From CAZKBP01 sp964551015 (GTDB lineage Bacteria > Bacteroidota > Bacteroidia > Cytophagales > Microscillaceae): a stretch of DNA of 64,000 nucleotides. The stretch spans positions 131,680-195,679 of the forward strand of contig CAZKBP010000009.1 of NCBI GenBank assembly GCA_964551015.1. Reading direction: 5' to 3'. This document shows, piece by piece, positions 17,749 through 26,457 of this stretch (its first letter is position 1; every line of letters begins with the position of its first letter). Below the pieces are notes generated by a model. That model worked only from the letters and a program-made list of their open reading frames with translations, made no database searches and had not been told where the DNA came from. A program made the position numbers and the translations under genes.

Positions 17749-18603
17749 TTAATCTGAATTTTGGTCTGAAGAACTTTCCTGATGGTCTGGATCAGCAGTC
17801 TCGTCTGAGGCTGGCTTAGATTTCTGCACAGGCTTGGCCTTCATCTTGGGTTTGAACTTCGGGCGTGGTTTGGGCGTCGCGGGTTTTTCTTCGCCTTTTT
17901 GCTCATCTGCTTTCTCGGAATCGGTGGCGGGCTTGGCCTTCATCTTGGGTTTGAACTTCGGGCGTGATGAGGTGGAGGAGGCTTGTTCTTCTAATTTTGC
18001 TTTCTCGGCTTGAGCTTGTTTTTTCGCTTCTTCTTTTTCTTTTTGGAATTGAGTTAGGAGTTCCTTTTTCTCTTGGGCTTCCTCAGGGCTTAAATTAGCA
18101 AAGTGATAAACCATATTCGTGATGTCGGTTTCACTGTAATCGTAGGCTTTGGTCATGGTCAGGCAGTCCGTGGGACAAACGGTCGTGCATAAACCACAAT
18201 AACAACACTTCGCCATGTCTATATCAAAGGTTTCTGCGTAAAGGCGAATCGGTGAACCATCGGAGGCCGTGCCTACTTGTTCGGTGGCGCGAATCGGTTG
18301 GATATCAATACAATTGACTGGGCAGATTTTGGCACATTTATCACAGACAATACAATCATCCATTTCATTGTAGAGACGATAACGCCCGTGGTCGGGTACG
18401 GGAATCGCCTCGTAGGGATATTGCAGAGTAACGATACCTGTTTTCTGTTGAAAATAGCTGGCATCGTCTACATTGACGGGCGTTCTTCTACGAATCGCTT
18501 GCCACGCGTGGCGAATTGAAATTTTGAGACCAATGAACGAAGAGCGGATTCCTTCCCAGATATTACCAAAATACGTGTTGTTCGCGCCTTTTTTATTTTT
18601 CAT
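17749..18603 (-). CDS. nuoI: NADH-quinone oxidoreductase subunit I with a long basic tail
   Basis: Peripheral-arm subunit of complex I that carries two 4Fe-4S clusters (N6a and N6b) towards the quinone site. Cluster motifs are CIVCDKCAKICP and CCYCGLCTTVCP, at about residues 80-92 and 129-140. The core ends near residue 175; family members are usually 160-190 aa, but this one has 284. The extra 100 or so residues are a charged KKEAKKQ-type segment and two copies of a RPKFKPKMKAKP motif 33 residues apart, probably disordered. No nuoA-H genes lie upstream; a glycosyltransferase gene precedes it. Confidence 0.9.
   Translation of the reverse strand: MKNKKGANNTYFGNIWEGIRSSFIGLKISIRHAWQAIRRRTPVNVDDASYFQQKTGIVTLQYPYEAIPVPDHGRYRLYNEMDDCIVCDKCAKICPVNCIDIQPIRATEQVGTASDGSPIRLYAETFDIDMAKCCYCGLCTTVCPTDCLTMTKAYDYSETDITNMVYHFANLSPEEAQEKKELLTQFQKEKEEAKKQAQAEKAKLEEQASSTSSRPKFKPKMKAKPATDSEKADEQKGEEKPATPKPRPKFKPKMKAKPVQKSKPASDETADPDHQESSSDQNSD
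17831..17966 (-). repeat. 37-bp direct repeat inside the nuoI tail
   Basis: Two identical 37-bp copies, 17831-17867 and 17930-17966, start 99 bp (33 codons) apart and are in frame. Each encodes the core of the RPKFKPKMKAKP motif. Confidence 0.85.
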
Positions 18604-18733
18604 GAATGGTAGTACTTCTTCAAATTTGTCTCTTCTAATTAAGCAAATAAATGTTGTATTCAGTCAAAACCGAGGGCAAGTCCGTGGAAATTCTTGTAAA
18701 TTCCTTATCTAATATTAGATAAATGAAATACCA

Positions 18734-19663
18734 TTAGATTTTCCGATCGGGAAAATGAGCAATCAATCCCGTGATAATCAAATCATAAAAGCGATAGCGT
18801 ACACTTCTTGGAAAAACCAATAGGAGATTATAACGATCAATCATCTCTACCCATAGTTTTCTGGCCAAAAGTGAATAGATCATTTTTTTCAGACCACTCA
18901 CTGGCTTATATGCATAGGGTTGGAAATCGGCATAAAGGGCTGGTTTGATTTCTTTTAGTTTCTCGTGGGCTTGACGGTATTGCCTCCCTCGTTTAATATA
19001 AGATTGGCAGGTGATCCAATCGTCATGCCAGCCGAGGGCACTGGCGTCAAAATAAATGGAGATATCAGTCTGATTGGCTCTCACGGCCAAATCAAAGTCC
19101 TCAGCATCGGTCAAGCGTTCATCAAAGCCTCCTAGTTCAAAGAATAGTTGCTTAGAAATGGAAAAATTCGCCGCCGTGAGGAAAAGGTTTTCCGAATCCA
19201 AGGGAGCCTTATTTTCCTCCAAAGGTTGTATCCATTTGCGACTCAGATATCCTTTGTAGCGTTGGATATCGGTGTGCATGGCTTCCAAATCTTCCATTTG
19301 ATTCCCTACCAGAATACTTCTTGCTACGCGCTGATGATGCCTTATATGATAAGTCAAGCAATCAGGAACAGGACGCATATCATCATCAAAAAAAACCAAT
19401 AACGCTCCGTTTGCTTCCTGAGCGCCTCGGTTGCGGGTGGCTCCTCTACCTCGGTTTTGCTGCCAGATTACTTGAAAATTAGGTACTGGGAATGCCTGTT
19501 CCAGGACCTTCTTCGTCTCATCTTGAGAGCCGTCTACCACCAGAATCACCTCCGCTTTTTGCGGAAAATCTGGCCAAGATTGCTCGGATAAAGCTTGGAG
19601 CACACGAGGGATTTTATGTGCGCCATTATAAGTTGGGATGATAATGCTGACTAAAATGGACAA
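18734..19663 (-). CDS. Glycosyltransferase family 2
   Basis: GT-A fold glycosyltransferase of 309 aa. It has an N-terminal VSIIPTYNGAHKIPRVL strand, the metal-binding FFDDDMRPVPD, and FDERLTDAEDFDLAVR, the acceptor-side ED motif of GT2 enzymes. No membrane helices are apparent; the C-terminus is basic and may associate with the membrane (SVRYRFYDLIITGL). It probably acts in surface polysaccharide or glycoprotein synthesis. It is divergent from the MarR gene at 19817 and lies 130 bp upstream of nuoI on the same strand. Confidence 0.85.
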   Translation of the reverse strand: MSILVSIIIPTYNGAHKIPRVLQALSEQSWPDFPQKAEVILVVDGSQDETKKVLEQAFPVPNFQVIWQQNRGRGATRNRGAQEANGALLVFFDDDMRPVPDCLTYHIRHHQRVARSILVGNQMEDLEAMHTDIQRYKGYLSRKWIQPLEENKAPLDSENLFLTAANFSISKQLFFELGGFDERLTDAEDFDLAVRANQTDISIYFDASALGWHDDWITCQSYIKRGRQYRQAHEKLKEIKPALYADFQPYAYKPVSGLKKMIYSLLARKLWVEMIDRYNLLLVFPRSVRYRFYDLIITGLIAHFPDRKI

Positions 19664-19746
19664 GGGTACTAAGGTGAATAAAATTTTCGGGAGATTGCCA
19701 AAAATGCCTGCTCCATTCGGGAAAGGTTTTTAATACAATTCCAAAA

Positions 19747-19781
19747 TTTGTTGATACACTTACTGTTTATACATAATTTTG
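19747..19781 (+). promoter_or_regulatory. Promoter for the MarR gene
   Basis: TTTG at 19747-19750 and TAATTTTG at 19774-19781, 23 bp apart. The -7 element is a perfect TAnnTTTG; the spacing is a little long. The expected start lies about 30 nt before the ATG at 19817. Confidence 0.55.
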
Positions 19782-19816
19782 CATCAGCAGGTTTATAAAA
19801 GCTTTTAGTCAAAGAT

Positions 19817-20272
19817 ATGGAATTAGAGAAGGAAATTAATCAGAAAAAATTCAAAAACGAGTACGAAAAAGCATTAATCAATGTCCTTTTCACAGGAAAC
19901 TGGCTGAACGCGATCAATAATCGTTTTTTAAAACAATTCGATCCCAAGTTGACGGCTCAGCAGTATAATGTGCTTCGAATTTTGAGGGGACGACATCCTC
20001 ATAAGATCACTCTCAATGATATTCAATGCCGTATGCTGGACCGGATGTCTAATGCCTCACGCTTGGTGGATAAGCTCAAGGAGAGAAGGCTGGTAGAGAG
20101 AAAAGAGTCTGCTCTGGATCGCCGTAAAGTAGATATTTGGATTACGAAAGATGGCCTGAAGGTATTGGAAGAGATTGATGAAAATTTCACGCAAATTTTC
20201 CAATACCTAGAAAGAATCACTCCTCAGGAGGCAAAAGAACTGAACAAGATTTTAGACAAAATTAGAGGTTAA
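19817..20272 (+). CDS. MarR family transcriptional regulator
   Basis: Winged-helix DNA-binding protein of 151 aa that probably binds DNA as a dimer. It has the family layout: an N-terminal dimerisation helix, LTAQQYNVLRILRG, the recognition helix region MSNASRLVDKLKERRLVERK, then the wing with ALDRRKVDIWITKDGLKVLEEI, which matches the conserved D-R-R motif. It is divergent from the GT2 gene (18734-19663); MarR proteins often control a divergent neighbour, but there is no direct evidence of the target. It converges with the lipoprotein gene, 34 bp away. Confidence 0.88.
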   Translation: MELEKEINQKKFKNEYEKALINVLFTGNWLNAINNRFLKQFDPKLTAQQYNVLRILRGRHPHKITLNDIQCRMLDRMSNASRLVDKLKERRLVERKESALDRRKVDIWITKDGLKVLEEIDENFTQIFQYLERITPQEAKELNKILDKIRG

Positions 20273-20306
20273 TCCATCTCGGTTTAGCCTGTAACCGTAA
20301 GCTATG

Positions 20307-20789
20307 TTATTTGGCATTAACCCATATTTTGTACTCAAAATTCCCTTCGTCATCCACAGTTTGTGTAAAAAGCTTGACTTCATTGTATTCCGGTAAATTG
20401 CCCCAAGAAACCACCACACTATCGATGTAATAGTCAGGAGAAACCGTGGGAAAGATGCCCAAATGCTGTGTAAAGGTCACATCAAAAGGAATGGGTCTTG
20501 GATCGTGCATGAAAATTTCTTTCAAACTATCACTATAAAAATACATGGCTGTTTTGTGTTTGTCATAGAGATAAACCGAAGCCTTGCCTCTGGCTCCATA
20601 ATCTTGATAAGTGGAGTCTGGCTCTCCCAGATATTCTTGGATTTGCTCGGTGGTCTTATTAACTAGAGCCGGAACATTCCAAGCTACTTTGATTTTGCGG
20701 GTTCCTGCCTCAGAATTTTCTCCGCAACTTGAGATCAACTGTACCAATGCTAATCCTAAAATTGCCCAAATTAATACAAATCTCTTCAT
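20307..20789 (-). CDS. Hypothetical lipoprotein
   Basis: Protein of 160 aa with a clear lipoprotein signal (FVLIWAILGLALVQLISSC, lipid Cys at residue 22). The mature part contains IQEYLGEPDSTYQDY, which is like the start of a BamE/SmpA-type or cystatin-like small domain, and a beta-rich rest with TFTQHLGIFPTVSPDYYIDSVVVSW. I cannot assign a function. It is transcribed alone, convergent with the MarR gene. Confidence 0.7.
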   Translation of the reverse strand: MKRFVLIWAILGLALVQLISSCGENSEAGTRKIKVAWNVPALVNKTTEQIQEYLGEPDSTYQDYGARGKASVYLYDKHKTAMYFYSDSLKEIFMHDPRPIPFDVTFTQHLGIFPTVSPDYYIDSVVVSWGNLPEYNEVKLFTQTVDDEGNFEYKIWVNAK

Positions 20790-20882
20790 AATTGTTCGTG
20801 TTATGAGTGTTGGGTTGTCAGTCTTTTTTTTAGCGCTTTACCCCAATTACTTTTTCGTTGATTTTTTAATTACTAAAAAATA

Positions 20883-20916
20883 AAAAACAGGCTATTTGAG
20901 TAAATAGCCTGTTTTT
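20883..20916 (-). terminator. Intrinsic terminator of the giant T9SS gene
   Basis: Perfect 15-bp inverted repeat (AAAAACAGGCTATTT and its complement) with a 4-nt GAGT loop, followed on the minus strand by a T-rich run. It lies 16 bp after the stop codon at 20932. Confidence 0.85.
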
Positions 20917-20931
20917 AAATATTCAAATTAT

Positions 20932-23900
20932 CTACTTGTTGTTGTGGATAATTCTTCTGTTAATAACCTTGTCTCCATCAATCAGACGGCTGATGAAAAC
21001 TTTTCCTTTCAGCGCGTTAAGATCGATCGTTTTTTCTATTTCACCAGTAAATTCTTCACTGTATACTAATTGACCGAAGTTGTCAAAGATCATCAACTGG
21101 GCTCCTGCCTGAACGGCTTGTGCTTTTAAGATCACGAAGTCGTGAGTTCCGTTACCGTAAAGAGCCAGTGAGCTTTGTCTGCTTCCAGTACCTTCTACCA
21201 AGTTGAAAGTAATAGATAGAGCAGTTCCGGCGTCTCCTGCTCCGTAAGCTTCTGCAAAAGGAGTAGCAGTCATGTTATACACACCCGCTGTAAACTCTTG
21301 ACCAGCGATATCACCTTCTAGATCATCTCCAAAAAGTACATACGGCGCGATGTTCTCAGTCATAGCAGCGATGATGGTGCCTGTCAAATCTAGTTCAACA
21401 CTTCCGGCCGGTACATTGGTCGTAGCACGAATAGATAGGTTGCGAGTTGGCAAAGTAGATAGGTCAATAGTTGCTCCCTCAGTAAGGGTAACTAAATCTA
21501 CATCGTTATCCGCATCTACCAAGATCAGTTGCTCAACTGCTAGAGTTTCGCCACTTACTACGCTGAAAGATACTTCCAATCCTTCACCAGCGATACCTTC
21601 TGCTCTTCTCTCCGTAAACGGCGTAGCTACTAAGGTATAATCACCAGGCAAGAAAGAGTGTCCTGATAAGAAATCGCCATTGTCATCTCCAAATAATACA
21701 TAAGGAGCTTCATTTTCAAAACGATTCACATTCAGTAAACCACCTAAGTTGTCAGAAGTCAAGGAGAAATCTACGCTTCCTACTTCTTCAGAACCGATGT
21801 TAGCACGTATTGTCAGATCAGCAGAAGGTAGTTCAGAAAGATTCAGCACATCACCATCGTTCAAAGTACCAATCTCTTGGTCATTTTCAGCATCGATGAG
21901 CGTAAAGCTTACTACTTGTAGCGGAGCAGGCTCATCAATGATGCGTACGTTGTCAAAAGCAAAGCCTTCAAATTGGTTCGGACCACCTACTTCCTGACCA
22001 GAGTTGAAAAGTACACGGAATTGTACTTCGCTCGCACCCGCTTGCTCGGATAGGTTTGCGCTTAGGCGGATGTAGGTCAGCTCGTCGTCGTCGTTTGGAG
22101 CCGGACCTGAACCGTCGGCTTGGTTACCACTCCATCCGGGAATAAACTGAGAACCGAATTCATCTAAGAATACATTGTTGTTGTAGAAGTCATTGACAGA
22201 ACCAACTGTTCTCCAAGTAGCTCCTCCGTCTGTGGTGGCTTGCAGGGTCGCTCCATCAAAGAAGGCTTCTGTTTCGTAGAATACATCCAGGCTGATGCTG
22301 GGGTTGCTGAGTCCAGAGAAGTCAAAGATCGGGCTGAATACCGCCGAAGCTTCGTTGTCAGCATAAGGCGCATCCGCGTCGGTTACCCAAGCAAAGTTGC
22401 CATCCGAAGCACCAGGAATCACCGGACCAGCAGGAGTTCCTACTTCCCAGCTGTTGGCATCTCCTTCGANNNNNNNNNNNNNNNNNNNNNNNNNNNNNNN
22501 NNNNNNNNNNNNNNNNNNNNNNNNNNNNNNNNNNNNNNNNNNNNNNNNNNNNNNNNNNNNNNNNNNNNNGGAATCACCGGACCAGCAGGAGTTCCTACTT
22601 CCCAGCTGTTGGCATCTCCTTCGAGGATACCGCTCGTCCAGCCGTGGCCTACTTCTTCAAAGCTCTCCTCGTAAGGGAACTCGCTGATAACCAATACTTC
22701 GTCTTCTACGATGCGTACATTGTCAAAAGCAAAGCCTTCAAATTGGTTCGGACCACCTACTTCCTGACCAGAGTTGAAAAGTACACGGAATTGTACTTCG
22801 CTCGCACCCGCTTGCTCGGATAGGTTTGCGCTTAGGCGGATGTAGGTCAGCTCGTCGTCGTCGTTTGGAGCCGGACCTGAACCGTCGGCTTGGTTACCAC
22901 TCCATCCGGGAATAAACTGAGAACCGAATTCATCTAAGAATACATTGTTGTTGTAGAAGTCATTGACAGAACCAACTGTTCTCCAAGTAGCTCCTCCGTC
23001 TGTGGTGGCTTGCAGGGTCGCTCCATCAAAGAAGGCTTCTGTTTCGTAGAATACATCCAGGCTGATGCTGGGGTTGCTGAGTCCAGAGAAGTCAAAGATC
23101 GGGCTGAATACCGCCGAAGCTTCGTTGTCAGCATAAGGCGCATCCGCGTCGGTTACCCAAGCAAAGTTGCCATCCGAAGCACCAGGAATCACCGGACCAG
23201 CAGGAGTTCCTACTTCCCAGCTGTTGGCATCTCCTTCGATGATACCGCTGCACCAGCCGTGGCCGATTTCTTCAAAGCTTTCCTCATAAGGGAATTGGCT
23301 GATAGTTAGGGCAGAACCCTCTGTAATTTGTACATTGTCAAAAGCAAATCCATCAAAAGTGTTCTCACCACCTACGGCTTGACCGGAGTTGAAAAGTACA
23401 CGGAACTGGACTTCTTCAGAACCAGCAAGTTCAGATAGACTAGCTGAAACCGTTACATATTCTCCTAGACCACTACCATCTGCGGCATTACCGCTCCAAG
23501 CAGGTAGAAACTGAGAACCTAATTCATCTAGGAATACATTATTATTGTAGAAGCCATTGACTGAACCAACCGTTCTCCAAGTAGCTCCTCCATCGTTAGT
23601 GGCTTGTAAAGTCGCTCCATCAAAGAAGGCTTCTGTTTCGTAGAATACATCCAGCGTGATACTGGGCTTAGTCAAAGAAGAGAAGTCAAAGATGGGGCTG
23701 AATACCGCCGAAGCTTCGTTGTCAGCATAAGGCGCATCGGCGTTGGTTACCCAAGCGGCGTTGCCATCCGAAGCACCTTGTAGCACATTACCAGCCGGAG
23801 TAGCAATTTCCCAGCTATTGGCATCTCCTTCGATGATCGCGCTTTCCCATCCAGCGGGGCCATTTTCAAAGCTTTCGTTGTAGGGGAAGTTGCTAATTAC

Positions 23901-26339
23901 TACGGGGCCTTGAGCTCCTTCTACGTTGACAGTGAAGCTAGACGTAGCGGTGTTACCACTGGCATCCGTAGCGGTGAAAGTAACGGTAGTGCTTCCTACG
24001 GGGAATACAGAACCAGATTCAGGGCCAGCCGTTTGCTCGATAGTAGCATCTGGGCAGTTGTCGCTGAAATCAGGAGCGTCAAAGGTGATTACTTCACCTT
24101 CCTCGGCATTGATGTCATCCAGTTCGGCAATGCTAGGAGCTTCCGTATCGTTTACAGTAACGGTGATGGTGGCCTGAGAGCTTAGTCCAGTTCCTTCATC
24201 GGTTACAGTAAAAGTTACTTCCGTTTCACCCACGGGATAGGTATCAGTGGCGTCATCACCATCGTTGAAATCATTCGTGACCACGATATTTCCAATCGGA
24301 TTCTCTACCAGAGGAGCTTCTACCTGCACCTCAGCGCTACACTGACCGGGGGTATTCTCTGCAACTGCATCGACGATGTTGATCAAAACTGGAGCCTGTG
24401 CGGGATCTTCTTCTATGTTCACAGTGAAGCTAGAAGTAGCCGTATTACCACTGGCATCCGTAGCGGTGAAAGTAACGGTAGTGCTTCCTACAGGGAAGAT
24501 GGAACCGCTTTCAGGACCCTCGGTTTGCTCGATAGTAGCATCTGGGCAGTTGTCGCTGAAATCAGGAGCATCAAAGGTGATTACTTCACCCTCGTTGGCA
24601 TTGATATCATTCAGGCTAGCGATGCTAGGTACTTCTTCATCTGTTACCGTAACGGTGATGGTGGCCTCTGAGCTGAGTCCAGTTCCTTCATCAGTAACAG
24701 TAAAAGTTACCATAGTCTCACCTACGGGATAATTACCACTGGCATCTTCACTATCATTGAAGTCATTAGTAATCACAATGTTACCCATTGCATTGTCTAC
24801 GGTAGGAACCGCTACGGTAACATCAGCACTACATGCTCCGGCATCATTGGCACTACTTACATCAGATAAACCACTGATGACAGGAGGATCATTCGGAAGG
24901 TCTTCATCCTCGATTACGATATTATCAAAGGCAAAACCATCTAAGGTATTCGCACCGATGAAAGAGGCATTAGATTGGAAGAAGAAACGGAAACGAACAT
25001 CAGACTCTCCTACTAGAGAGACAAAATCTTCATCCGTATCGCCTGTTCTCACGTTATTCAAAGGAATCATTCTGGAGATATATCCATTAGAACCTAGGTT
25101 TTCGTCAATGGCGTTATTACCTGTCCAGACAGGCTGCGTGGTTTGATCTGGGTTATTAGGATCGAAGCTCACGATGAATCCTGTGTAGATTCCGTTTTCT
25201 GAGTCTAAGGTAGTCCACGTGTTTCCACCGTCCGTAGAAAACTGCAAGAAAGCACCATCTACATTGGTTTCGGTCTCGTAGGCCAAGTCAAAACTAAGCA
25301 CAGGATTGTTAGCAGCAGAAAAATCAAACTGAGGGCTTACCACGGCAGAACGCTCGTTGTCTGCATAAGCAGATTCTGCTCCAGTGATCCAAGCGAATTG
25401 TCCATCAGAAGCACCGTCAATCAAGCGAGCAGAAGTACGCACAGGTGTGCCTAGCTCCCAGCTATTAGCAGAGTTAGCTACTACAGTGCTAGCCCATCCG
25501 CCATTACCTTCTTCAAAGCTCTCCATGTAGGGGAACGTGTTGATAACAACTGGCTCAGTGGGCTCACCATCCGTAAGGGTTACATTATCAATTCCGATAC
25601 CATCTGTAGGTGTGAAAACGAAAGGATCAGATAAGAAAATAATGCGGAATACAACGTTGCTTTCCCCAGCTAAGTTTGTCAGATCTTCGTTCGGCGTCTC
25701 GCTGAAGACATTGTTTACTAATTGTGTTAGGTCAAAAGACACGTTTACCCATTCGCCACTCCCCTGGCCATCGGCAATCGTACCACCAAAGGCAGGCAAA
25801 ATTCCAGTAGGAGAAGGGTCAGTTTGTACAGAGTTATTGTAAGGCGTAAAGAGGCCATTGTCTTGTAGAAGACCAGCCATCAGTTGAAAGCTACTACCAC
25901 CATCGGTAGAGTACTGTAAGAAAGCTCCAGAGAAGAAACTAGTACTTTCGTACCAGATGTCAAAGCTCAGGACAGGCTCCGTGGTCGCACTCAAATCAAA
26001 TTCGGGGCTCACGAGGAAGCCTTGCTCAGGTACATTGTGATTTCCTGTCAGATTGGTTACCCAGGCATTGGCACCGTCAGAAGCAGCATTGATTACTGGA
26101 CCCTCAGGTTCGCCTAGTTGCCAGCTTGCGTTTACAGCATTGACGAAAGACCAGCCGCCTTCTCCCTCCTCGAAGCTTTCTTCGTAGGGGAAAGTGCTAA
26201 TGGTCTGGGCGAAGGCACTTTGGCTGCTCCAACCCATCGTCATCACGCTCAGTAGGCATAAAAGCCAGACTGAGCCTCTTGCCCACGGACTTCCTTGGGC
26301 AAGGGGATTGTGTTGAACTTTTGTTTTTAGGTTAAACAT
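20932..26339 (-). CDS. Giant modular T9SS surface protein (split by an assembly gap)
   Basis: Secreted protein, read here as one gene interrupted by 100 N at 22470-22569. The 55 bp on either side of the N are identical; merging them gives 5253 bp, exactly 1751 codons, and joins both parts in frame (1750 aa at least). Order: signal peptide ending near SAFAQ; two jelly-roll modules of choice-of-anchor J/MAM type (from about residues 50 and 267), each starting FPY-ESFEEG-GW; four HYR-type Ig modules as two 164-aa pairs (about 482-810); three more 205-aa jelly-roll modules (from 817, 1015 and 1220); two Ig-like repeats containing APYVLFGDD (about 1421 and 1548); and a C-terminal T9SS sorting domain ending RRIIHNNK. 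It is probably an adhesin or matrix protein. It follows a TonB-dependent receptor gene after 118 bp. Confidence 0.85.
21941..23890 (-). repeat. Tandem 615-bp modules in the giant gene
   Basis: Three consecutive modules share a 615-bp (205-codon) period once the gap is collapsed. The two nearest the gap are almost identical over more than 500 bp (for example 21949-22469 against 22719-23238), while the third has diverged. The true copy number cannot be read from this assembly. Confidence 0.85.
22470..22569. other. Assembly gap of 100 N
   Basis: Exactly 100 N, a conventional placeholder. Flanks 22415-22469 and 22570-22624 are identical over 55 bp, as expected when two contigs of a repeat graph overlap by one k-mer but were not merged. 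Confidence 0.95.
23926..24900 (-). repeat. 492-bp duplicated HYR pair
   Basis: Two copies of an HYR-HYR block lie 492 bp (164 codons) apart (for example 23934 and 24426 are equivalent positions) and are strongly similar at the DNA level, showing an internal duplication inside the giant gene. Confidence 0.75.
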
Positions 26340-26457
26340 TTTGGTAAAAAGTTAACAAGGTTATTTAGAATAAATTAAGAAATTGGGCTGATTTAGATTG
26401 ACTCGGCATTTCTGATGAAGTTTACATTTGTTTCTATTCATTGGGTTTTTCCATAAC

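Noticed and set aside
19810..19817. Minus-strand TATCTTTG as promoter for the glycosyltransferase at 18734-19663
   Set aside because: It overlaps the MarR start codon, has no -33 partner and would give a 140-nt leader; it may be chance.
22440..26339. Frameshifted end of the giant gene across the N gap, suggesting a pseudogene
   Set aside because: The 55-bp identical flanks show that the frame break comes from the 100-N placeholder; collapsing the overlap restores the frame exactly.
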